From NCBI RefSeq assembly GCF_907164915.1, contig NC_061869.1:26901616-26965615 (forward strand): DNA of 64,000 bases, given 5' to 3'. A program made the translations under genes and the position numbers. Source of the DNA: Impatiens glandulifera. Its lineage: Eukaryota > Streptophyta > Magnoliopsida > Ericales > Balsaminaceae. The notes under the pieces are model-generated. The model was not told the origin of the DNA. It searched no databases and was given only the letters and a program-made list of their open reading frames with translations. Positions 55,264 to 64,000 of the stretch are shown here, one piece after another. Each line of letters opens with the position of its first letter. Within the stretch, counting starts at the first letter, position 1.

Positions 55264-56240
55264 GATTCTCACATTCTGCTTATTCAAATATATGTTGAGG
55301 ATATTATATTTGGATCAACTAACCCCAAATTGTATGAGAAATTTGCTAAGCTGATGAAGGACTGATTTGAAATGAGCATGATAGGAGAATTAACTTTCTT
55401 CCTTGGTCTCCAAGTTCATCAGCTGGAGAAAGGAACCTTCATCAATCAGGCCAAGTATATCAAAGAGTTACTAAAGAAGTTTGGGATGGAAAACTTCTTT
55501 GCTGCAGCCACTCCAATAAGCTCCTCTAGTAAATTGGACAAAGATGATGGTGGTCAAAGTGTAGATGTCACAGCCTATAGAGGTCTTATTGGGTCACTAC
55601 TATATGTTACTGCTAGTAGACCAGATATCCAATTTAATGTTGGTGTCTGTGGAAGATTCTAGGATAATCATAAATTTCTCACTTTACTGTTGTTAAATGC
55701 ATTCTAAAATATTTAAATGGAACTCAAAATGTGGGACTATGGTATCTGAAGAATTCCAGTTTCAATATGACTAGTTTTTCAGATGCAGATTATGCAGGGT
55801 GCAAAGTTGATAGAAAAAGCACGAGTGGAACTTGTCAGTTCCTTGGAGATCGTCTTATCTCATGGTTCAGCATGAAGCAGACGTCGGTTGCCGCATCTAC
55901 AGCTGAAGCAGAGTACCTTGCTGCTGGTAGTTGTTGCTCTCAGCTTCTATGGATTTAACAACAGCTTAGGGACTATGGGATTGAAGCTGAAGAATCTCCA
56001 ATTTTCTGCGACAACACAAGTGCTATTGTTATCACCTATAATCTAGTTTTGCACTCTCGGACAAAGCACATCAAAATCATGCATCACTTTATTCGTGAGC
56101 ATGTCAATCAAAAGCAAATTTGTCTTGAATACATCCCAACAAATCAACAAACGGCAGACATCTTCACGAAGCCTCTACCCGAAGCTAAGTTTTCTCACTT
56201 TAGAAACATTTTAGGACTTGTTGATCTTGATTGATGTTGT
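55264..56240 (+). pseudogene. Lineage-B RT end and RNase H, copy B (right part)
   Basis: Resumes RT exactly where 38195 stopped: SHILLIQIYVEDIIFGST. The catalytic YVDD is changed to YVED. It continues with IGELTFFLGLQV, GSLLYVTASRPD (frameshift near 55662), [29 protein letters not shown] and the end ADIFTKPLPEAKFSHFRNILG. Stops and frame breaks are fewer than in copy A. Confidence 0.8.
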
Positions 56241-56980
56241 TATGTGCATAAATTAAGGGGGAACATTGGTTCAAACGTAACTAGACAGGCATAAAGACAG
56301 AGGTATCAATACATCCAATAGACTAAAAGTTTAAGACGCATAATTACTTAGACGTATGTCTACTCAAGCAGTTTTTATCTTCTCTCGGGAACTCACGTCT
56401 TGGTTAATTAACCTACATGGTTAGACGTATACGTCTAATAGACGTTAGACGTTTTTATGACAAGAGCAATTGGATGCTCACGTCTAACCAAACACACGTC
56501 TAATACATGTTGTTCATGCGTAATTAGATGTTTCCCTCTAATAGACGTTAGATGTTTATAAGACACGTGATTAGACGCTTGCGTCTAATAGACCCATGCG
56601 TCTAATAGACGGATTTCCCAATTAGAAGTGAATAATATGAAAAGTAGATTAAACGTCTAACTACTTGTGTACTTAGACTTTTCATCTTCTAGCTATCTGG
56701 ATAGTTGTCATCTGCAAAGGTATCTGTCTATGTACTATTTTCCCACCAAAAATAAACCAGTCACTTCTAAAAATAGATTGAAGACATGTGTCTCTCAATT
56801 TTTCAAAATTGACTCAAATTTCTAATAACTTTCATCTATACGTCTAATATTGACTATGCAGTTTCATGATTAATATTAATTGATAGACGTGTCCCTTGGA
56901 AATAGGTATCTGAAATTTTTGACGGTTGGTATAATCATTAAATATTAATTGTTACACGCTAGCTTTCTGGTATTTAATGA
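56241..56980 (+). other. TTAGACG-rich spacer, copy B
   Basis: Collinear with 20885-21600. It has direct and inverted TAGACGT and CGTCTAATAGACG motifs between 56340 and 56660. No ORF. Confidence 0.6.
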
Positions 56981-57863
56981 ATGGTGTCACTCAAATGGTT
57001 GAGTACTCCTAAATCCTTGTCTCTCTTTCTAAAATTTGAATCGTCAAATTCTTGTGTTCATCTTGCCAAAATAACTTCTTTCACTCTAAAATCCCTGCAA
57101 GTATATTTCAAATCTATTTCTACTCTGACGATTCTTGGAATGGTTCAATTGTTTGAATTATTGAAAGTCTCTGGGTTGAAGAAGTTTCTTCGCCCTCACG
57201 GCATTTATCACGAACAAGTTGTTCGTGAGTTCTTCGAATCCGCTAGGTTTTACCATAGCAAACACATTCTTGCGAATATTCTTGGCAAAGACATTTGCTT
57301 ATCTGAATAAACATTTGGCTTCTTCTTCAGACTCCCAACCGAAGGAATCCATGAGTTTCCTTCTTCCTCAAATGAGATTATGTCTGAAATGATGAATGTC
57401 TTTTCAGATCAAACCTCCGAAGAGGAAACTCTTCTAGTTGAGTATCACGGGAAGAGTAACTGCTTGAAAGTTGAGTATGCCCTACATAACGACATTATCT
57501 CCAAATCCTTTCTTGCAAAAGATTCCTCCTACATCTACTGTACGAAGGTCTTTGAAATAATGTGGCCATCACAAGGGGTGTAGCCATCAACTGGTCGAAA
57601 TTCCTCTTGAACAACCTGGTCAAAATGATCTGCTCCGGAAGAAGATCTTTGGTTATGACGCTCCTCTTTGCGCATTCCTTTGCTGTCTTCTTGATGAACC
57701 TGGTCACAGGTTTCACTCCTCTTCCAAAATCTTGAACAACCAGAAGGTTTTCGATTATGTCTTTAGGGTTAACAGGCTCAGATCGAAGAAGAGAAACAGG
57801 GACGAGTTCAACTCGGCTCTAACTTTAGTCCTAGAGTCTGTTGTTGATTCTCTTACTAGATGA
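56981..57863 (+). pseudogene. Accessory ORF of lineage B, copy B
   Basis: ATG 56981, with a stop near 57308 and a frameshift near 57565. It extends past copy A to a natural-looking end, FNSALTLVLESVVDSLTR and TGA at 57861-57863. Motifs as in copy A: MVQLFELLKVSGLKKFLRPHG, HEQVVREFFES, RLPTEGIHEFP, AINWSKFLLNNLVKM. The end is Arg/Lys-rich (VNRLRSKKRNRDEF). The 3' LTR does not follow; element F begins at about 58061. Confidence 0.65.
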
Positions 57864-58060
57864 TGTTAAAAAGGGGGAAGAGAAAAAGGAGGATAGGAAA
57901 AAGATTAGTCTTCATCTTACGGGGAAGGAAGAAATGTTTTGTGTTGTTCTAAATTTATTTTTATTTTTTGTTCTTGAAAGGTGTTTTTGTTCTTTTCTTT
58001 TGATTATGCTTTTATCTGATAATGGTATTTATTGCATTGTTCATATAATCTTTTATCTGA

Positions 58061-61000
58061 TTATGGGGAGGCACACACTGTGAGTTTGTTAAATAATAAA
58101 TCAAATCGGTTTGACGCAAGTCCTTTAGCAAGGATGTCAGCAATTTGATCATCAGTAGGTATGCATCGGTTGAAAATAGATTTCTGAGCAACATTTTCGC
58201 GAACGAAGTGAAAATCAATCTCTATATGTTTTGTACGTTGATTAAAAACTAGATTGGCCAATAAAAATGCAGCACCAATGTTACCATAGAGTGGGAGGTT
58301 GAAGTGGGGAGATGCAAAGTTCACGTAGCAAGGATTGGAGCCAGATGAGTTTAGTAGTGGCATGAGATAGAGCTCGATACTTAGACTAGGTACTAAACCA
58401 AGTAATAACTTGTTGTTTCTTTGAATTCTAAGAGATAACATTGACACCAAGAAATATGCAGTAGCCAGTTGTGGAGCGATGATCATTCGGACAACCAGTC
58501 TAGTTGGAGTTAGAAAAGGAAGATATATCGAGAGAAGATGTTGGACGAATGAGGAGTTCATGATGAGGAGTATGACGAAGGTAGCGGAGTAATCTTTTTA
58601 CTATAGACCAATGAGTGGTGGTAGGAGACTGTATGAATTGGCATGCACGGTTGAAACCAAATGCTAGTTCAAGTCGAGTATGCACCAAATATTGGAGAGC
58701 ACCAATAATGTTGCGGTACAAAATTGGTTCAGGAAGAGTGTCGCCATCATGGCGAGATAAAGATGACCCATAAGAGATTGGAGTATTAAGAGGTTTTGAC
58801 TCACACATATTGGCTCAGATAAGAATGTCATTGATATATTTTGATTGAGAGAGAAAAATGTCGGAGGAAGATATATGAGCTTCAATCTAGAAAAAATAGT
58901 GTAGTGGACCTAAATCTTTAAGAGTGGAAATGTGGTTAAGTTGAGAGATGATTGAGGAGATGTGAGAGGAAGAATTACTAGTGAATATAATATCATCCAC
59001 GTAGATAAGAAATAACGATGTAATTTGTGGAGAGTGGTCCATGAATAAAGAAGAATCATTTTTGGTTTCTTGAAAACCAATGGAAAGAAGAGTAGATTTC
59101 AAGGTAGTATACCATTTACGGAGAGCTTGTTTGAGTCCATATAGTACTTTGTGAAGTTTGCACACATGATTAAGATAATTAGGATGAGTGGATTCAGGCG
59201 GTTGAGAAATAAAAACTTCCTTATGTAGAGTTCCATGTAGAAAGGCATTGTTAACATCGAGTTGATGAATAGGCCATCAATGAGTGGTGGCAAGTGAGAG
59301 GATGGTTTGGATGGTAGTATGTTTGACAGCTGGATGAATGTTTCAAGATAGTTAGTGTCTTCTTGTTGATGAAATCCCAACTAAACAAGCCTTGTGACGT
59401 TTAATGAAACCATCAACACTTTGTTTGATTTTGAAAACTCATTTACAACCCATGATATTCTGCGAGGATCGAGGAATAATAGACCACATCTTGTTTTGAA
59501 TTAGAGCATTAAACTCACTTGCCATGGCAGAACGCCATTGAGTATCTTTATTGGCGGTGGAGAAACATGTGGATGGAGAGGTGGAGATGGTGGCAATGTT
59601 AGCATTATGAAGGGCACGAGTTTTGGCACGTGTGATCATATGATGAGAAGAACATTCAGGAGCATGTATAACGGCGAAAAGTTCATGTGTGAGAGTAGAA
59701 GGATTGATTTAGGATGAATTGGTTATTGATGATGGTTGATATGAGTTTGATGTTTGCGAGTTAGTTGGTGAAGATGGATGGTTGGTGTTTGATGATGATG
59801 AAGAGTTTTCAAATGTTTGAGAAGATGGTACTTCAGGGATTTGTGATGTTAAAATTGGGGAGATTGGAGGTGATGAACGTGGAAGAAAATGAAAGTGCGG
59901 TGTTGGAGAGACCAATGGTGTAGAAAGATTGGTAGATTCTAATAATGTACTTTTAAATGGAAATGTTTGTTCATCAAAAGTGATGTGACGAGAGATATAT
60001 TATGTCAGAAGGAAGGTGTAGGTAACGATAGCCTTGGTGATTTAGACTATAGCCAAGAAAAGTACATTTTAGAGTTCGAAGATCATTTTGTGAGAGTTGT
60101 ATGATTGAGTGAGCGGAAAGCAAGAACATCCAAATTTTTTATGGAATAGATAGTTAAGAGGACGATTAAAAAGAATTTCAAAGGGAGATTAACGAGGATT
60201 ACCATTTGAAGGAAGACGATAATGAGATACATACTTGTCAAAATTACACCATCCTAATACGATAAGGGAATAAAAGCATGAGCAAGAAGAGTGAGACTCA
60301 TTTTTGTAAGGTGTAAAATCTTGCGTTCAGCAACACCATTTTATTCACTTGTATAAGGGCGTGATAGACGGTGTTGGATGATGCCGTGTGTTTCAAGATA
60401 ATATTTCAGACTCTTATATTCGCCTCCTTAATTAGATTGTAGAGATTTGATAGATGTGTTGAATTGAGTTTCAACAAGTGTCTTAAATTTAATAAAAGCT
60501 GGCAAGATATCAGATTTTCTATAGATAGGATATAGCCAAGTAAAGCGGCTGTAGTCATCGATAAAATGGACAAAATATCGAAAATCGTTAGTAGAGAAAA
60601 GAGGAGTTGGACCCTAAACGTCAAAATGTATTAATTTTAATGGAGACTTACAATGAGATTGAGAAACAGAAAAATGAATTTTTTGTGCTTTTCCATATTG
60701 ACAAGATTCACAAAAACATAATTTATTGTTGCCAATAATAGGTAAATAAAAAGAAGATATAATAAATGTTGATGTTGATAATGAAGGGTGTCCAAGACGA
60801 TGATGCCAAGAGTTGACAGATGAACGAGTTCCAATAAGAGCTTGATGAGTGGACGGAGGGTTGACGGTTGAGTTTAGGCGATATAGCCCTTTTTAAGTGT
60901 GTCGCGAAGGAGTTCCCTCTTCGTGACCTGATCCTTGACAATACAATAATTTGGATGAAATTCAAAAAATATATTATTATCGATAGAAAATTTGGAAACA

Positions 61001-62376
61001 CTTAGAATATTTTTGGTTATTAATGTGACATGTAATATATTACATAGATGAAGGTTTTTATTAGAACATGGAATGAATGATTTTCCAATATTAGAAATAT
61101 GAAGAGAGTTACTGTCTCCCATTTTAATAGTTTATGTACCATTATATGGAGTTAAGATGCTAAAATTGTCAAGATTCGTCATGAGATAGTCAGTAGCACC
61201 ATAGTCGGGATACCAGGCCGAGTCATAAACAAGAGAAGGTCTAGCCATCATAGCAGAGTGTGTCGTTGAATTGTAATTCTGACGACGTCGGCAAGTTTCA
61301 ACCGAATGACCTGTAAAGTTGCAAATCTTACAAAACAGACCCGATCGACAAACATTAACCGCATAACCAAAACGATCACACAGTGACATTGTATTTTATT
61401 TATATTGGGCCTACGAGACCCATGACCCAAAGTAAAAGGCCCATTAGTAGAAGGACACCCTAACCCGATAGTAGAAGCACGATCAGAGTGTGAAAATTTA
61501 GATGAACTTACAGACCTATTTATTTGATATCCATTAGAATTATGGGAGTTTAATCTATTGACAGTTTCATTTTATACACTATAATCACTCGTAAGGGAGA
61601 CCGAAAGTCGCGATCGTTGGAAGTGAGATGGTTTTGAAATCCTTCTCGATCCAAAAACAAGATTAGCGGTTTGAGAGTTGGAGTGGAGTTATTCAAGGCG
61701 AATCTCATGTGTAATAAGAATTCATTGGACGTCTTCGATGGCGATGAGGTCGGTGCGAGTGGTTACCACTATAGTGAGAGATTCGTATTCAGGACCAAGT
61801 CCTCCCAAAGAATAAAGGATGAAATCATCTAGAGATATGTTTTTCCCAGCACCAGCGAGACTATCGATGATTGATTTTATTTTCTATAAATATTCGGCCA
61901 TCGAGAGTGAGTCCTTCTTTACCATCTGAAGTTGAAGATGAAGCTACATTAAACGAACTTGAGAGGCGAATGTGCAATCTAAAGTAGATCAAAGGGATTT
62001 AGATTTAGTGCATGATTCACCAACCACTTGGGCTAGGATGGATTCTGAAAAGGTAGAGAGAAGCCATGAAAGGATCATCTAATCTTGTTCCTCCCAGATT
62101 GTAAAAGCAAGATTTGGAATGAGGACATTAGATCCATCAGCAGTATCGACTTGCAAAAAGGCTTCAGGAGCAAAATTATTTCCAGTAACATATAGATATA
62201 GTCCATAACCTTTTAGGTAGGTAAGATTTGAGATTTCCAAATAAGAAAAGTTTTTATGATCGAGTTTAATGGATGTGAGATTATGAAAGAGATGAGTGGT
62301 TGAAGCAAAAAAAATGATGAAGAAGAGGCCATGGATATAGAGATTTGTTAAACCTAATAATGGCTCTGATACTAAG
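58061..62376 (-). pseudogene. gag-pol of Copia element F, copy B (more complete)
   Basis: Reading down from 62360: gag; zinc knuckle CKICNFTGHSVETC and protease WYPDYGATDYL (61389-61132); NILHVTLITKNILSVSKF (61122-60874); integrase (CRLYTAYTRSKSD, GGEYKSL, a stop replacing Gln before NGVAERK near 60350); linker rich in Ser/Pro (59915-59709); RT ([42 protein letters not shown] at 59165-58887); and RNase H (IGALQYLVHTRLELAF, IEIDFHFVRENVAQKS, DDQIADILAKGL) ending near 58064. There are many single-base stops. The 3' LTR is missing. Confidence 0.8.
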
Positions 62377-63300
62377 TTAGAAAAGATAAGTAAAGAAGAA
62401 CTTGATGTATATTATGAATGTATTTTTGTGTATTATTACAATTACAAGAGTGTTAGGATCGGGATCGCCCTTGGAGGACCGGGGTCCGGCTTTTAAGGGT
62501 GAACGCTTAACAACACAACACACACACACTGGTAATAGTCCGGTTAGAGACTAGAACCGCTTATTAACACTACACAAGATGTCACAAAACTCTTGAACTG
62601 GGATCAAGTGCGGAAGTGGTTTGTTTCAACTTGAAGTGACACACATAGTTCAGTTTGGAAGGTACTTAGGAGATATCGGTTTAAGAAGAAAGTCAGTTTG
62701 GTTTAGGAAGTTATTAGTTATTTAGGCCGGTTTGCATTTTGGACACATGGCGTACATGCACTAGGTCTGCCGCCTAAATTAGATGTTGCTTGTAGATTTA
62801 GATAAATAGTTCATCATTGTTTTCGTTGCATGCTTCTGATCCGGATCTTTTCTTCTTGTATATTTCCGAGAAATCTTTATATCGTCGTATTACGTCATCT
62901 TCTCAGATTCATCACTTTTCAAAGTTTTCCGTTGAACATTATGATCTTCAATAAAGAATGAGTCAGATGGATGAATCAGCCAGATGAATCAGCCGGATGA
63001 TGACACTTTTACTAGCCGATCCGGTTGAAGGAGTTCAGCCGGTTTCACAAATTATGACAGGATCATTGAGTCATGTGCTTCAGCTGGTATGATACGGATA
63101 GATCTATACCTGTACAGGAAGATTGAGACTGATTAAGTTCTATGGCCGGTTTAAAATTAATCTACATATTTTTTTCTAACAAAGAGTATGAATTTATACA
63201 AAAATAAGAAAAACTAAAAGGTTAGAATATGTAAAGATTTTAAGTACACTTAATAGATGAAATATGAAAATCAAGAGACTAAGTGTGTTGCTCTTTAATA
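62377..63300 (-). mobile_element. 5' LTR of element F, copy B, split by a solo LTR
   Basis: It flanks the primer-binding site (TTAGTATCAGAGCC on the minus strand, about 62359-62374). The F LTR runs 62377-62450, then the inserted solo LTR, then 63182 to about 63270-63300. It matches 25451-25690 apart from the insertion and a different right end. Confidence 0.7.
62451..63181 (-). mobile_element. Solo LTR of an ACCGG-type Sirevirus-like element
   Basis: 731 bp, TGTTAG to CTAACA, flanked by perfect 5-bp duplications AAGAG (62446-62450 and 63182-63186). The empty site is preserved in the other copy at 25520-25524. The minus strand ends in GATCCTAACA like E2. It keeps the CTTGATCCCAGTTCAAG palindrome but lacks the GGGGTGAC hairpin block, so it is internally shortened. 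Solo LTRs arise by LTR-LTR recombination. Confidence 0.9.
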
Positions 63301-63520
63301 AGAGTTTGGTAAGAGTACTATAAGATATACAATATAAAATATATTTAAACATAAGTTAGTGTTAAAACATACAAAACCATTTGTATTTTCCTCAACTTTT
63401 TCAACCGGCCAAACAAATAATATAAGCTCTTTAAACCGGCTAAACAAATATAAGCTCTTTAAACCGGCCAACAATTACGAGTTTTGAATATTTATTCTAA
63501 ATAATCAAAAAGGAAGAAAT
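63301..63520 (+). other. 3' end of a lineage-C element with polypurine tract
   Basis: A purine-rich tract AAAAAGGAAGAAAT ends at 63520. It is preceded by short repeats of AACCGGCYAAACAAATA and ATAAGCTCTTTAAACCGG (63400-63470). This is the region just upstream of the 3' LTR. Internal genes are absent here, so the element is truncated at the F boundary. Confidence 0.6.
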
Positions 63521-64000
63521 TGTTAGAATATAATTGTTAGAAATTATGAAAATTTTAATGAATAAATAAAACTAATTTCAAATAAATATATATGTCAAAC
63601 CGCTAAGTCATATCAAGTATATTAATTGGTTTAAATATAACAAGAATGTGTTGTAGTGTAGTGGTAAACACTCATGTCTGTCACACAGGTGACCATGGAT
63701 CGAATCTCACCGAATGCAAATAAAGTTTTTCTATTTCAGGAAAGCTGAGAAAAATACCGAAATTTACCTGTAGGCGAGATCGGCTTGGCCGTGGATACTG
63801 GTTCGGTAGCTTGACCGGTAGTCCGACTTTGGATCTATGAAAGATCGGTCAACCGACACTTAATGCTCCTAAAGAGGAGATCGGTCAACTATCACTAATG
63901 CTCCCAAAGAGGAGATCGGTCAACCGACACTTAATGCTCCTAAAGTGAAGATCGGTCAACCGGTATTATAATGAAGCATGGCCGGTTAATTAAATACTTC
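63521..64000 (+). mobile_element. Lineage-C LTR, start (continues beyond the window)
   Basis: Starts TGTTAGAATATAATTG after the polypurine tract. From about 63727 it aligns with 25674 onward (CTATTTCAGG, then CCGAAATTTACCT). It has four U3 repeats beginning GATCGGTCAAC at about 63843, 63879, 63913 and 63950; copy A has three. Copy A lacks 63521-63726. Confidence 0.7.
63647..63718 (+). pseudogene. tRNA-Asp(GTC)-derived sequence (SINE head or pseudo-tRNA)
   Basis: TTGTAGTGTAGTGGTAAAC resembles the 5' half of plant tRNA-Asp and contains a full box A. The D stem GTGT/ACAC pairs perfectly. The anticodon loop CTGTCAC is exact, with 4 of 5 stem pairs kept. Box B appears as GATCGAATC, but the T stem and acceptor stem no longer pair. 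No A-tail or flanking duplication was found. It lies within or just upstream of the C-lineage LTR body and is absent from copy A. Confidence 0.65.

Overview
The window looks like intergenic chromosomal DNA from a flowering plant, probably a eudicot. It is AT-rich and consists mostly of nested, decayed LTR retrotransposons. Primer-binding sites match plant initiator tRNA-Met, and the pol proteins are plant Copia types with the Sirevirus-like protease signature WYLDSGCSRHMTG. Only one host-type gene is visible: a spliced minus-strand locus at 28432-29983 that resembles the plant TRF-like 8/ASG1 family but carries one stop and lacks part of the domain. I see no rRNA, CRISPR array or prokaryotic feature. 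The only tRNA-like sequence is a decayed tRNA-Asp derivative at 63647-63718.

Layout. 1-1922: 3' end of a plus-strand Sirevirus-like Copia element (E1) with its 3' LTR. 1923-4147: AT-rich segment C1 ending in a hAT transposon remnant. 5094-13133: minus-strand Sirevirus-like element E2 (5' LTR, gag, partial pol, three accessory-ORF remnants), truncated at its 3' end and inserted into the LTR of a small non-autonomous element (13134-14345). 14346-15600: minus-strand Copia RT/RNase H relic. 15965-22398: a second Copia lineage (B, copy A). 22399-25690: minus-strand Copia F. 25691-27047: an LTR of a third lineage (C). 27048-33414: single-copy DNA with a possible CACTA end, the host-type gene, an (AT)n run and a 357-bp tandem repeat. 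33415-35483: second copy of C1 (C2). 35484-38195 plus 55264-63300: second copy of the B and F elements. Inside that copy a Ty3/gypsy element (38196-55263) is inserted, and inside its 5' LTR sits a 13.9-kb Sirevirus-like element, E4 (38392-52327). A solo LTR (62451-63181) interrupts the F LTR. The window ends in a C-lineage LTR.

The blocks C1..A and C2..B keep the same order and orientation. This suggests an old segmental duplication of tens of kilobases, later reshaped by insertions and deletions.

The most unusual content is the accessory region of the Sirevirus-like elements. E4 carries three tandem ORFs (45359-46072, 46532-47181, 47799-50739), and E2 retains matching ones. They appear to be divergent paralogues of one another, with a layout like the 'putative plant transposon protein' family. 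In E4 each has a TATA box about 80-120 bp upstream, and each is followed by a perfect 8-10 bp hairpin whose stem covaries between copies. Each therefore looks like a self-contained transcription unit. The elements are also densely marked with lineage-specific short motifs (ACCGG in E1/E2/E4/C, TTAGACG in B). A structured R/U5 motif is shared by LTRs of every Sirevirus-like lineage seen here.
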